Shown in pieces: positions 51,131-64,000 of a stretch of DNA of 64,000 nucleotides. The translations under genes and the position numbers were made by a program. The DNA is from Enterobacter cloacae subsp. cloacae ATCC 13047 (GTDB lineage: Bacteria; Pseudomonadota; Gammaproteobacteria; Enterobacterales; Enterobacteriaceae), in NCBI RefSeq assembly GCF_000025565.1, contig NC_014121.1, positions 4,550,216-4,614,215 on the forward strand, written 5' to 3'. Positions within the stretch are counted from its first letter, which is position 1; each line of letters starts with the position of its first letter. Under the pieces are notes generated by a model. That model was given only the letters and a program-made list of their open reading frames with translations, was not told where the DNA came from and did no database searches.

Positions 51131-52099
51131 ATGAGCGATAAACGCACTGCGGAAGAAGGTCGGTTTGCCGGGCTGGCACTGGCGGAAGAGGAGCTGGTTG
51201 CCCGCGTGGCCTGGTGTTACTACCACGACGGATTGACGCAAAACGACATTGGCGAACGGCTCGGCCTGCCGCGCCTGAAGATCTCTCGCCTGCTGGAGAA
51301 AGGTCGCCAGTCCGGGGTGATCCGCGTGCAGATCAACTCCCGCTATGAGGGCTGTCTGGCACTGGAAACCGAACTGCAGCAGCGCTTTGGGCTAAAGCTC
51401 GTGCGCGTGCTGCCAGCACTGAATACCCCGCCGATGAACGTGCGGTTAGGCATTGGTGCCGCGCAGTCGTTAATGGGCGTGCTGGAACCCGGCCAGCTGT
51501 TAGCGGTGGGATTTGGTGAAACCACCATGAGCAGCCTGCAACATTTAAGCGGTTTTATCAGCTCGCAGCAGATCCGCCTGGTGACGCTCTCCGGCGGCGT
51601 GGGGCCGTATATGACCGGTATCGGCCAGCTGGACGCGGCATGCAGCGTCAGCATGATACCCGCCCCGCTTCGCGTCTCCTCCGCCGAGGTGGCCGGGATC
51701 TTAAAACGTGAAACCAGCGTGCGGGACGTGATCCTCGCCGCAACGGCCGCCGACGTGGCGGTGGTCGGGATTGGGTCCGTGAACCAGCGTCGTGATGCAA
51801 CGATATTGCGCTCAGGCTACATCAGCGAAGGTGAACAGCTGATGTATGCCCGTAAAGGGGCCGTCGGCGACATTCTCGGTTATTTCCTCACTGCCGAAGG
51901 AGAGTGCGTTGAGGAGCTGGAGATCCACAAAGAACTGCTGGGCGTCACGCTTGATGAACTGGCGCAGTTACCTACCATCGTCGGCGTGGCCGGCGGTGTT
52001 GAGAAAGCCGATGCGATTTACGCCGCACTGAAAGGTCGCCGTATCAATGGCCTGGTGACGGAAGAGACAACAGCCCGCGCGGTGCTGGCCCTGACGTAA
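51131..52099 (+). CDS. lsrR: LsrR, repressor of the lsr locus
   Basis: 322-residue SorC-family regulator. The N-terminal helix-turn-helix ([30 protein letters not shown]) is followed by a sugar-phosphate-binding domain that binds phospho-AI-2 ([27 protein letters not shown]). Repression of both lsrACDBFG and lsrRK is relieved by the ligand. The frame extends to 51059, but ATG 51131 gives the E. coli-like start (MSDKRTAEE). Thirty-five bases precede lsrK. Confidence 0.95.
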   Translation: MSDKRTAEEGRFAGLALAEEELVARVAWCYYHDGLTQNDIGERLGLPRLKISRLLEKGRQSGVIRVQINSRYEGCLALETELQQRFGLKLVRVLPALNTPPMNVRLGIGAAQSLMGVLEPGQLLAVGFGETTMSSLQHLSGFISSQQIRLVTLSGGVGPYMTGIGQLDAACSVSMIPAPLRVSSAEVAGILKRETSVRDVILAATAADVAVVGIGSVNQRRDATILRSGYISEGEQLMYARKGAVGDILGYFLTAEGECVEELEIHKELLGVTLDELAQLPTIVGVAGGVEKADAIYAALKGRRINGLVTEETTARAVLALT

Positions 52100-52134
52100 C
52101 GGGGTAAGCCCTGCGCTAACAACGAGGCAAACTC

Positions 52135-53727
52135 ATGAGTTACCTTTTAGCGTTAGATGCAGGGACAGGCAGCGTGCGTGCCGTTATTTTCGATCTGCTG
52201 GGCAACCAGGTTGCCGTGGGTCAGGCCGAGTGGCAGCACCTGAGCGTGGAAAATGTGCCGGGCTCGATGGAGTTCGACCTCAATACCAACTGGCGGCTCA
52301 CCTGCCAGTGCATCCACCAGGCGCTGGATCGCGCGCACCTGAGCGCGGCGGATATCCAGTCCGTCGCCTGCTGCTCCATGCGCGAAGGGATTGTGCTGTA
52401 TGACCGCAACGGTGAGGCCATCTGGGCCTGCGCCAACGTCGACGCCCGCGCCAGCCGCGAGGTGGCCGAACTCAAAGAGATCCACGACAACCAGTTTGAA
52501 TCCGAAGTGTACGACGTTTCCGGCCAGACCCTGGCCCTGAGCGCCATGCCGCGTCTGCTGTGGCTGGCGCACCATCGCCCGGATATCTATCGCAAGGCTG
52601 CCACTATTACCATGATCAGCGACTGGCTGGCGGCGAAGCTCTCCGGCGAGCTGGCGGTCGATCCATCAAATGCGGGCACTACGGGGATGCTGGATCTCTT
52701 CTCCCGCGACTGGCGGCCAGCGCTGCTGGATATGGCCGGGCTGCGCGCCGATATCCTCTCTCCGGTGAAAGAGACCGGCACCGTGCTGGGCGCTATCACT
52801 AAAGAGGCCGCGCAGCAGAGCGGCCTGCGTGAAGGCACCCCTGTGGTGATGGGCGGAGGCGACGTGCAGCTGGGCTGTCTGGGGCTGGGCGTGGTCCGCG
52901 CCGGGCAAACGGCGGTGCTGGGTGGTACTTTCTGGCAGCAGGTGGTCAATCTGCCGCAGGTGCGCACCGATCCTGAGATGAATATTCGCGTAAACCCGCA
53001 CGTCATCCCCGGTATGGCGCAGGCGGAGTCGATCAGCTTCTTCACCGGCCTGACTATGCGCTGGTTCCGCGACGCCTTCTGCGCGGAAGAGAAGCTGATC
53101 GCCGAACGTATGGGGATGGACACCTATTCCCTGCTCGAGGAGATGGCGAGCCGGGTGCCCGCGGGTTCGCATGGCGTGATGCCCATCTTCTCCGACGCGA
53201 TGCATTTTAAGCAGTGGTACCACGCCGCCCCGTCGTTTATTAACCTCTCCATCGACCCGGAAAAGTGCAACAAAGCGACGCTGTTCCGCGCGCTGGAAGA
53301 GAACGCAGCGATCGTCTCGGCCTGCAACCTGGCGCAGATCTCACGTTTCTCCGGCGTTAACTTCGAGAGCCTGGTGTTTGCCGGAGGCGGGTCGAAGGGG
53401 GCGCTATGGAGCCAGATTTTAAGTGACGTCACCGGTTTGCCGGTGCGCGTACCGGAAGTGAAAGAGGTGACGGCGCTGGGTTGCGCCATTGCCGCCGGAG
53501 CCGGGGCCGGTCTGTTTGCGGATATGGCCACCACCGGCGAGCGGCTGGTGAAATGGAGCCGCGAGTTTACCCCGAACCCGCAGCTCCGGGCGCTGTACGA
53601 TGGCATGATGCAGAAGTGGCAGGCGGTGTACGCCGACCAGCTCGGGCTGGTGGACAGCGGGCTGACGACGTCAATGTGGCAGGCGCCGGGGCTGGTGCGT
53701 TCCCCCTCACCCCGCCCCTCTCCCTAA
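52135..53727 (+). CDS. lsrK: LsrK, AI-2 kinase
   Basis: 530-residue FGGY-family kinase that phosphorylates AI-2 in the cytoplasm, trapping it and making the LsrR ligand. N-terminal [10 protein letters not shown] phosphate loop, second half with [12 protein letters not shown] and [11 protein letters not shown] (the adenosine motif). The last eight codons (residues SPSPRPSP) lie inside the CT-rich repeat at 53701-53779, so the normal C terminus after WQAPGL was extended or replaced by the repeat. Confidence 0.95.
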   Translation: MSYLLALDAGTGSVRAVIFDLLGNQVAVGQAEWQHLSVENVPGSMEFDLNTNWRLTCQCIHQALDRAHLSAADIQSVACCSMREGIVLYDRNGEAIWACANVDARASREVAELKEIHDNQFESEVYDVSGQTLALSAMPRLLWLAHHRPDIYRKAATITMISDWLAAKLSGELAVDPSNAGTTGMLDLFSRDWRPALLDMAGLRADILSPVKETGTVLGAITKEAAQQSGLREGTPVVMGGGDVQLGCLGLGVVRAGQTAVLGGTFWQQVVNLPQVRTDPEMNIRVNPHVIPGMAQAESISFFTGLTMRWFRDAFCAEEKLIAERMGMDTYSLLEEMASRVPAGSHGVMPIFSDAMHFKQWYHAAPSFINLSIDPEKCNKATLFRALEENAAIVSACNLAQISRFSGVNFESLVFAGGGSKGALWSQILSDVTGLPVRVPEVKEVTALGCAIAAGAGAGLFADMATTGERLVKWSREFTPNPQLRALYDGMMQKWQAVYADQLGLVDSGLTTSMWQAPGLVRSPSPRPSP

Positions 53728-53779
53728 GGGAGAGGGAGATTGAGTCCCCTCTCCCTGTGGGAGAGGGTTAGGGTGAGGC
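53701..53779. repeat. CT-rich palindromic repeat, two hairpins
   Basis: Two copies of a CCCCTCTCCC ... GGGAGAGGG hairpin (53715-53736 and 53746-53767), bounded by CCCTCACCC and GGGTGAGG. A related single unit lies at 61414-61448. Such elements are scattered between genes in Enterobacter and relatives. Here it supplies the lsrK stop codon. Confidence 0.8.
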
Positions 53780-53849
53780 ATTATTTGAATCCCATCACAA
53801 TCACTGCATTCCCCTTTTCCCTTTTACTTCGTGCTGGCTAAATTAGTAA

Positions 53850-57046
<3,197 letters not shown>

Positions 57047-57131
57047 CGGCCCTCCTGAATGGTAAAATTTCGGCGTTATCCCTGAAAAGGGTGCGTGAGT
57101 ATACCCGTTTTCAACTTATTTTGGGGTTTTG

Positions 57132-57635
57132 ATGAACCAGCTGACTTATCTCCAGGGCTACCCGGAGCATTTGCTCTCCCAGGTACGCACGTTAATTGCC
57201 GAGCAAAAACTGGGGGCGGTGCTGGAAAAACGTTATCCCGGCACGCACGATGTCGCGACCGATAAGGCCCTCTGGCAGTATACGCAGGATCTCAAAAACC
57301 GGTATCTGAAGAGTGCACCACCCATCAATAAAGTGATGTACGACAACAAGATCCACGTGCTGAAAAACGCGCTCGGCCTGCATACGGCCATTTCACGCGT
57401 CCAGGGCGGTAAGCTAAAAGCAAAAGCCGAGATCCGCGTCGCCACCGTCTTTCGCAACGCACCGGAAGCCTTTCTGCGGATGATCGTGGTGCACGAGCTG
57501 GCGCACCTGAAGGAAAAAGAGCATGACAAGGCGTTCTATTCCCTGTGCTGCCATATGGAGCCACAGTACCATCAGCTGGAGTTTGATACCCGTTTGTGGC
57601 TTACGCATTTATCGTTAAAGAGTAATGCGCAGTAG
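57132..57635 (+). CDS. ygjP: YgjP, M48-like metal-dependent hydrolase
   Basis: 167-residue cytoplasmic protein of the YgjP family with zinc-binding HELAHLKEKEH (metal ligands His and His, general base Glu), like WLM/SprT metalloproteases. E. coli YgjP has been reported as a UTP pyrophosphatase, which I recall but cannot verify. ATG 57132 preferred to a TTG at 57129. It is divergent from rlmG. Confidence 0.9.
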   Translation: MNQLTYLQGYPEHLLSQVRTLIAEQKLGAVLEKRYPGTHDVATDKALWQYTQDLKNRYLKSAPPINKVMYDNKIHVLKNALGLHTAISRVQGGKLKAKAEIRVATVFRNAPEAFLRMIVVHELAHLKEKEHDKAFYSLCCHMEPQYHQLEFDTRLWLTHLSLKSNAQ

Positions 57636-57705
57636 CGCACTGGTTTTGCAACAATCACGTGCTACAGTGGCTAAAGGTTCCCCGCTATGGAGTACGTAAA
57701 CGTTT

Positions 57706-58704
57706 ATGATACGTTTCGCAGTCATTGGTACGAACTGGATCACGCGCCAGTTCGTCGACGCCGCCCACGAAACCGGCAAACTTAAGCTCACCGCCGTCTA
57801 TTCCCGCAGCCTTGAACAGGCGCAGGCCTTCGCGAACGATTATCTGGTTGAACATCTGTTCACCTCGCTTGATGAGATGGCGCAAAGCGACGCCATTGAC
57901 GCGGTCTATATCGCCAGCCCGAACGCCCTGCACTTCCCGCAAACCCGGCTCTTCCTCAGCCACAAAAAACATGTCATTTGCGAGAAGCCGTTGGCCTCGA
58001 ATATCGAGGAAGTGGAAGCCGCCATTCAGTGCGCCCGCGACAACCAGGTGGTGCTGTTCGAAGCGTTCAAAACCGCCAGCCTGCCGAACTTCCTGCTGCT
58101 ACAGCAGTCTTTGCCGAAGGTGGGCAAAGTGCGCAAAGCCTTTATTAACTACTGTCAGTACTCGTCGCGCTACCAGCGTTATCTGGACGGCGAGAACCCG
58201 AACACCTTTAATCCGGCCTTCTCCAACGGCTCGATTATGGACATCGGTTTCTATTGCCTGGCCTCTGCGGTTGCCCTGTGGGGCGAGCCGCACGGCGTAA
58301 CGGCCACTGCCAGCCTGCTGGAGAGCGGCGTGGATGCACACGGTGTCGTGGTGCTGGATTACGGTGATTTCAGCGTCACGCTGCAGCACTCCAAAGTGAG
58401 TGACTCCGTCCTGCCAAGTGAAATTCAGGGTGAAAACGGATCGCTGGTTATCGAGAAGATCTCCGAATGCCAGAAGCTGAGCTTTGTGCCACGCGGCGGT
58501 AAAGCGCAGGAGCTGACGCAGCCTCAGCATATTAACACTATGCTCTATGAGGCAGAGGTCTTCGCCCGTCTGGTGGAAGACAACGAAGTGAATCACCCGG
58601 GGCTTGCGATAAGCCGCACCACGGCGAAGCTGCAAACGGAAATCCGTCGCCAGACCGGCGTGGTTTTCCCGGCAGACGGCGTGAGTACTGAAGCTATCGC
58701 GTAA
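57706..58704 (+). CDS. ygjR: YgjR, Gfo/Idh/MocA-family oxidoreductase
   Basis: 332-residue NAD(P)-dependent oxidoreductase. Rossmann start MIRFAVIGTNWITRQF, where the usual GxGxxG is changed to GTNWIT, then CEKPLASN with the conserved lysine of the family and a C-terminal alpha/beta domain. Substrate unknown. Same position before alx as in E. coli. Confidence 0.92.
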   Translation: MIRFAVIGTNWITRQFVDAAHETGKLKLTAVYSRSLEQAQAFANDYLVEHLFTSLDEMAQSDAIDAVYIASPNALHFPQTRLFLSHKKHVICEKPLASNIEEVEAAIQCARDNQVVLFEAFKTASLPNFLLLQQSLPKVGKVRKAFINYCQYSSRYQRYLDGENPNTFNPAFSNGSIMDIGFYCLASAVALWGEPHGVTATASLLESGVDAHGVVVLDYGDFSVTLQHSKVSDSVLPSEIQGENGSLVIEKISECQKLSFVPRGGKAQELTQPQHINTMLYEAEVFARLVEDNEVNHPGLAISRTTAKLQTEIRRQTGVVFPADGVSTEAIA

Positions 58705-58768
58705 AGCTGTGTAATGAATGACTGAGGACCATTGACGAAACTGATGGTCTGACATATTTTGTTACGAG

Positions 58769-58890
58769 CAAAGGGGAGTAACTTCCTTGCCGGTGGATCG
58801 TCATTACGATGCGTGCAAAACCGCATCCGGTCGCCGGGCAACCTTCGTGGTTGTAAGTGAGACCTTGCCGGAAGGCGAGGTCTATGCATA
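58769..58890 (+). ncRNA. yybP-ykoY (PRE) riboswitch of alx
   Basis: Leader RNA element matching the pH-responsive/manganese riboswitch upstream of E. coli alx: the AAAGGGGAGTAACTTCC start, internal hairpins, and the closing GAGACCTTGCCGG ... CGAGGTCTATGCAT. In this class Mn2+ (and high pH during transcription) opens the ribosome site. Boundaries are approximate; the alx ATG lies 65 bp after it. Confidence 0.9.
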
Positions 58891-58897
58891 AAAAGCT

Positions 58898-58931
58898 AAC
58901 GGCTATCGTCTTCTGACCATGGCCGTTTTTG
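58898..58931 (+). terminator. Terminator-like hairpin in the alx leader
   Basis: Eight-base-pair stem ACGGCTAT/ATGGCCGT (one G-T pair) followed by TTTTTGTTTTTT, between the riboswitch and the alx ribosome site. Probably part of the expression platform. Confidence 0.65.
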
Positions 58932-58955
58932 TTTTTTATGTGTAAGGAAAATAGT

Positions 58956-59921
58956 ATGCATTCTGTCGGCACTCCAATGTTGTGGGGCGGATTCGCGGTT
59001 GTCGTGCTCATCATGCTGGCAATCGACCTCTTTTTGCAGGGCCGTCGCGGCGAGCACGGTATGAGCGTCAAGCAAGCCGCCGTCTGGTCGCTGGTGTGGG
59101 TATCCCTCTCACTCCTTTTCTGCGCCGCCTTCTGGTGGTATCTGGCCTCGACCGAAGGCCGTGCGGTGGCTGATCCTCAGGCGCTCGCCTTCCTCACCGG
59201 TTATCTGATTGAAAAAGCGCTGGCGGTTGATAACGTCTTCGTCTGGCTGATGCTGTTCAGCTACTTTGCCGTGCCTGCTGCCCTGCAGCGTCGCGTGCTG
59301 GTTTACGGCGTGCTGGGGGCAATCGTCCTGCGTACCATCATGATCTTCGCCGGTAGCTGGCTGATAACCCAGTTCGAATGGCTGCTGTACGTCTTTGGCG
59401 CGTTCCTGCTGTTCACTGGGGTTAAAATGGCGCTGGCGAAAGAAGACGAAACCGGTATTGGTGATAAGCCGCTGGTGAAGTGGATCCGTGGTCATCTGCG
59501 CATGACGGACAAAATCGAGAGCGAGCATTTCTTTGTCCGCAAGAATGGCCTGCTGTTCGCCACCCCGCTGCTGCTGGTGCTGATTCTGGTGGAGCTGAGC
59601 GATGTGATCTTCGCCGTGGACAGTATCCCGGCTATCTTCGCCGTCACTACCGACCCGTTCATTGTGCTGACCTCTAACCTGTTCGCTATTCTCGGTCTGC
59701 GTGCGATGTATTTCCTGCTGGCAGGCGCGGCTGAGCGCTTCTCAATGCTGAAGTACGGTCTGTCGGTGATCCTGGTGTTTATCGGTATCAAGATGCTGAT
59801 TGTCGATTTCTACCATATCCCGATTGCCATCTCGCTCGGCGTGGTGTTTGGCATTCTGCTGGTAACGCTGATTATCAATACCTGGGTTAACCGCCAGCAC
59901 GATAAAAAGCAGCAGGCGTAG
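58956..59921 (+). CDS. alx: Alx, TerC-family manganese exporter
   Basis: 321-residue inner-membrane protein with eight to nine helices. TerC family acids are visible in [15 protein letters not shown] and [17 protein letters not shown], which form the metal pathway. E. coli Alx exports manganese and responds to alkaline pH. AAGGAAAA precedes ATG 58956; the frame is open from 58929 but the E. coli-like protein begins MHSVGTPM. Controlled by the leader riboswitch. Confidence 0.95.
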   Translation: MHSVGTPMLWGGFAVVVLIMLAIDLFLQGRRGEHGMSVKQAAVWSLVWVSLSLLFCAAFWWYLASTEGRAVADPQALAFLTGYLIEKALAVDNVFVWLMLFSYFAVPAALQRRVLVYGVLGAIVLRTIMIFAGSWLITQFEWLLYVFGAFLLFTGVKMALAKEDETGIGDKPLVKWIRGHLRMTDKIESEHFFVRKNGLLFATPLLLVLILVELSDVIFAVDSIPAIFAVTTDPFIVLTSNLFAILGLRAMYFLLAGAAERFSMLKYGLSVILVFIGIKMLIVDFYHIPIAISLGVVFGILLVTLIINTWVNRQHDKKQQA

Positions 59922-59929
59922 TGCGTTTT

Positions 59930-59954
59930 GCCGGGTGGCGCAGCGCCACCCGGC
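59930..59954. repeat. REP-type perfect palindrome
   Basis: Twelve-base arms GCCGGGTGGCGC and GCGCCACCCGGC around a single A, just after alx. Same family as 30450 and 32716; may also act as a terminator. Confidence 0.75.
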
Positions 59955-60131
59955 GCTTTCGTTAATCAATAGTTAAAAAACATGACGCAACACGTAAAAT
60001 CCAGCATTTTACTCTTCCGCCTTTCCTCGCTTTCCCTGATACTCAACCAGGCAAACAAATACTTACATCCGGACATAAATGTGCCTTAGAGCACAGCCAG
60101 GATGGAACGCAATTTCACTCAGGAATAACGT

Positions 60132-61373
60132 ATGAGCACACAATCACGCGGTCTGTTCGCGCGCCTGGCGCAGGGCAGCCTTGTAAAACAAATTCTGGTC
60201 GGGTTGGTACTGGGTATTCTGCTGGCTATGGTGTCAAAACCTGCTGCAGAAGCCACGGGGCTGCTTGGAACCCTTTTCGTTGGCGCACTGAAAGCCGTGG
60301 CACCGGTACTGGTTCTGATGCTGGTCATGGCGTCGATTGCCAACCACCAACACGGACAAAAAACCAACATTCGGCCGATCCTCTTCCTGTATCTTCTGGG
60401 CACCTTCTCCGCTGCCTTAACCGCCGTGGTATTTAGCTTCCTGTTCCCGTCTACGCTGCACCTAACCAGCGCGGCCGGTGATGTCACGCCGCCATCCGGG
60501 ATTGTGGAAGTGCTGCGTGGCCTGCTGATGAGCATGGTCTCTAACCCAATCACGGCGCTGATGAACGCAAACTACATTGGCATCCTGGTCTGGGCAATTG
60601 GGCTGGGCTTCGCGCTGCGTCATGGTAATGAGACCACGAAAAACTTGGTTAACGATGTCTCGAACGCCGTGACCTTCATGGTGAAAATCGTTATTCGCTT
60701 CGCCCCAATCGGTATTTTTGGTCTGGTCTCCTCTACGCTGGCAACCACCGGTTTTGACGCGCTGTGGGGCTACGCACAGCTGCTGATCGTCCTGGTTGGC
60801 TGCATGCTGCTGGTGGCGCTGGTAGTTAACCCCCTGCTGGTGTTCTGGCAGATCCGCCGCAACCCGTATCCACTGGTAATGACCTGCCTGCGTGAAAGCG
60901 GCGTGTACGCCTTCTTTACCCGCAGCTCTGCAGCTAACATTCCGGTTAACATGGCGCTGGCGGAAAAACTGAATCTGGATCGTGATACTTACTCCGTGTC
61001 TATCCCGCTGGGTGCAACCGTGAACATGGCGGGCGCGGCGATCACCGTCACCGTGCTGACCCTGGCGGCAGTGCATACGCTGGGTATCGCGGTGGATCTG
61101 CCTACGGCGCTGCTGTTGAGCGTGGTGGCCTCGCTGTGTGCCTGTGGCGCATCCGGCGTGGCGGGCGGCTCTCTGCTGTTGATCCCGCTGGCGTGCAATA
61201 TGTTTGGTATCCCGAACGAAATTGCCATGCAGGTGGTCGCAGTCGGCTTCATTATCGGTGTGCTGCAGGATTCCTGTGAGACGGCGCTGAACTCTTCTAC
61301 CGACGTGCTGTTCACCGCTGCGGCCTGTCAGGCGGAAGATGCGCGTTTAGCGAAGAACGCATTACGAGGTTAA
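60132..61373 (+). CDS. sstT: Sodium:serine/threonine symporter SstT
   Basis: 413-residue inner-membrane symporter of the DAACS family. Motifs: the serine-rich hairpin [20 protein letters not shown] and the sodium-binding [12 protein letters not shown]. Imports serine and threonine with Na+. AGGAA lies eight bases before the ATG. The 178 bases between the REP palindrome and its start hold the promoter; no gene seen there. Confidence 0.96.
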   Translation: MSTQSRGLFARLAQGSLVKQILVGLVLGILLAMVSKPAAEATGLLGTLFVGALKAVAPVLVLMLVMASIANHQHGQKTNIRPILFLYLLGTFSAALTAVVFSFLFPSTLHLTSAAGDVTPPSGIVEVLRGLLMSMVSNPITALMNANYIGILVWAIGLGFALRHGNETTKNLVNDVSNAVTFMVKIVIRFAPIGIFGLVSSTLATTGFDALWGYAQLLIVLVGCMLLVALVVNPLLVFWQIRRNPYPLVMTCLRESGVYAFFTRSSAANIPVNMALAEKLNLDRDTYSVSIPLGATVNMAGAAITVTVLTLAAVHTLGIAVDLPTALLLSVVASLCACGASGVAGGSLLLIPLACNMFGIPNEIAMQVVAVGFIIGVLQDSCETALNSSTDVLFTAAACQAEDARLAKNALRG

Positions 61374-61377
61374 CAGC

Positions 61378-61406
61378 AAAACGGCAACCCTGAGGTTGCC
61401 GTTTTT
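61378..61406. terminator. Terminator of sstT (bidirectional)
   Basis: Ten-base-pair stem AACGGCAACC/GGTTGCCGTT, loop CTGA, A-run before and T-run after. Confidence 0.9.
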
Positions 61407-61413
61407 AGTGTTT

Positions 61414-61448
61414 GTCCCCTCTCCCGTGGGAGAGGGTCAGGGTGAGGG
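61414..61448. repeat. CT-rich palindromic repeat, single unit
   Basis: CCCCTCTCCC-GT-GGGAGAGGG followed by TCAGGGTGAGG, nearly identical to the second unit at 53745-53777. It lies between the convergent sstT and uxaA genes. Confidence 0.8.
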
Positions 61449-61466
61449 CACCGGCCCGCACCCAAC

Positions 61467-62954
61467 TTACAACGTCACCCCACTCTTAAAGATCGCCAGC
61501 TCACGGAAGTCGTTTTTCTCGTTGCAGGTCTGCTTGCCGTTGGCAAATTCCACAATACTGTCCACAAACTCCGTCAGCAATTCAGGCATTGCTTTACCGT
61601 GAATGAGCTGACCGGCATCAAAGTCGATCCAGTGCTTTTTCTTCGCCGCCAGTTCACTGTTGGTGGCAATTTTGACCGTCGGGACAAACCCGCCGTACGG
61701 CGTACCGCGGCCGGTGCTGAACAGCACCATGTGGCAGCCGGCACCGGCCAGCGCGCTGGTGGCAACCGCATCGTTCCCCGGGGCGCTCAGCAGGTTCAGT
61801 CCGTGGGTTTTCAGGCGTTCGCCGTAGCGCAGGACATCCACCACCTGGCTGGCGCCCGCTTTCTGGGTACAACCCAGTGACTTCTCTTCAAGCGTGGTGA
61901 TCCCACCCGCTTTGTTACCCGGCGACGGGTTCTCATAAATCGGCTGGTTGTGAGCGATGAAGTACTGTTTGAAATCATTCACCATGGTGACCGTTTTCTC
62001 AAACGTCGCTTCATCACGGCAGTGGCTCATCAGGATACGCTCGGCACCGAACATCTCCGGCACTTCCGTCAGCACCGTCGTTCCCCCGTTGGCGATCACA
62101 TAGTCCGAGAAGCGGCCCAGCATTGGGTTCGCGGTGATGCCGGAAAGACCGTCCGAGCCACCACACTCCAGCCCAAACTTAAGCTCGCTCAGCTTGCCCG
62201 GCTCACGTTTATCGTGGCGCATCGCCTCATACAGCTGGTGCAGTTGCTCAACGCCCGCTTCCACTTCATCATCCTGATGCTGACACACCATAAAGTGCAC
62301 GCGCTCAGGGTCAAACTCGCCCAGCGTCTCCCGGAAGGCATCCACCTGGTTGTTCTCGCAGCCCAGGCCAATCACCAGCACCGCTCCCGCGTTCGGATGA
62401 CGCACCATGTTTTGCAGCATGGTACGGGTGTTGATGTGATCGTCACCCAGCTGTGAACAGCCGTAGGTGTGGCTGAACAGGTGCACGCCGTCAATGCCTT
62501 CGGCATCGTGAGTCTCTTTCAGGAAACGCGTCTGGATTTGACGCGCGATCCCGTTCACGCAACCGACTGTCGGGAGGATCCAGAGTTCGTTGCGGATCCC
62601 TACCTCACCGTTGGCGCGGCGGTAGATCTGCACCTCACGATCCGCCGCCTGCTCCTCTTGCGCATGGAAATCAGGTTGATAGCTGTACTCGTCCAGATCG
62701 CTCAGATTGGTGCGGGTATTGTGGGAATGAATGTATTCACCCGGCGCAATATCCGCCAGCGCATGGCCAATCGGTAAACCGTACTTCACCACGTTCTCCC
62801 CTTTCATAATGGGGATCAGGGCAAACTTATGTCCACGTCCAATGGCCTGGCGCAACGTGACCGATTGATTACCGAAAGTGACCTCTGTTCCTTCGGTCAG
62901 ATCTGCCAGCGCGACGCCGACGTTATCCAGCGAATGGATTTTGATGTAGTGCAT
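61467..62954 (-). CDS. uxaA: Altronate dehydratase UxaA
   Basis: 495-residue enzyme dehydrating D-altronate to 2-keto-3-deoxygluconate in galacturonate catabolism. N-terminal SAF domain (DNVGVALADLTEG), then the UxaA family core with conserved cysteines (FSHTYGCSQLG, GLGCENNQ, LECGGSDGLSG, HCRDEATF). Seventeen bases after uxaC, same operon; in E. coli both are controlled by ExuR. Confidence 0.97.
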   Translation of the reverse strand: MHYIKIHSLDNVGVALADLTEGTEVTFGNQSVTLRQAIGRGHKFALIPIMKGENVVKYGLPIGHALADIAPGEYIHSHNTRTNLSDLDEYSYQPDFHAQEEQAADREVQIYRRANGEVGIRNELWILPTVGCVNGIARQIQTRFLKETHDAEGIDGVHLFSHTYGCSQLGDDHINTRTMLQNMVRHPNAGAVLVIGLGCENNQVDAFRETLGEFDPERVHFMVCQHQDDEVEAGVEQLHQLYEAMRHDKREPGKLSELKFGLECGGSDGLSGITANPMLGRFSDYVIANGGTTVLTEVPEMFGAERILMSHCRDEATFEKTVTMVNDFKQYFIAHNQPIYENPSPGNKAGGITTLEEKSLGCTQKAGASQVVDVLRYGERLKTHGLNLLSAPGNDAVATSALAGAGCHMVLFSTGRGTPYGGFVPTVKIATNSELAAKKKHWIDFDAGQLIHGKAMPELLTEFVDSIVEFANGKQTCNEKNDFRELAIFKSGVTL

Positions 62955-62971
62955 ATCAACCTCAAACGGGC

Positions 62972-64000
<1,029 letters not shown>

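Overview
The window is chromosomal DNA of an enterobacterium, most likely of the Enterobacter cloacae complex. From about 23.8 kb to the end it carries genes in an order close to that of E. coli K-12 (yqjH, yqjI, aer, patA ... fadH, rlmG, ygjP, ygjR, alx, sstT, uxaA, uxaC). The CDI toxin domain agrees, residue number for residue number, with what I remember of the characterised E. cloacae CdiA toxin. All family calls rest on reading the sequence and remembered homologues; no search was run.

Layout. 0-1.1 kb: the 3' part of a P2/186-type integrase, followed by 16 bp identical to the anticodon arm of tRNA-Ile2, so an integrated element probably ends here. 1.1-8.5 kb: an outer-membrane beta-barrel protein, an orphan usher shortened at both ends, a DUF1090 periplasmic protein and a BvgS/EvgS-type two-component system. 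8.7-22.4 kb: a contact-dependent growth inhibition locus (cdiB, a 3321-residue cdiA, cdiI) with two unknown AT-rich genes beyond the immunity gene. 22.6-32.7 kb: mostly core genes, namely a J-domain-like coiled-coil protein, yqjH/yqjI iron-nickel genes, two chemoreceptors including aer with sigma-28 promoters, patA with a sigma-54-like promoter, and a regulator/B3-4/DapA-like cluster.

32.9-45.1 kb: an AT-rich accessory block. It holds a MarT-FidL-like pair, an OmpR-type regulator whose receiver has lost its phosphorylation site, an arginine antiporter and arginine deiminase without arcB or arcC, a glycine-zipper lipoprotein, a SHOCT protein, a PagP enzyme, YfaZ, small membrane proteins and a membrane-anchored alpha/beta hydrolase. 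Two IS903-group copies in opposite orientation sit in it, each with its own 9-bp target duplication. One has split a small membrane-protein gene, and its transposase is frameshifted. 45.2-53.7 kb: the AI-2 locus, lsrACDBFG divergent from lsrRK. 53.9-64 kb: core genes, including the manganese/pH-responsive leader of alx and hexuronate catabolism genes, with uxaC cut by the window end.

How the parts may work together: the CDI locus serves competition between neighbouring cells; the lsr genes import and degrade AI-2; the arcD-arcA-lipoprotein operon plus PagP, YfaZ and two unusual regulators look like an acid or host-envelope adaptation set (inference).
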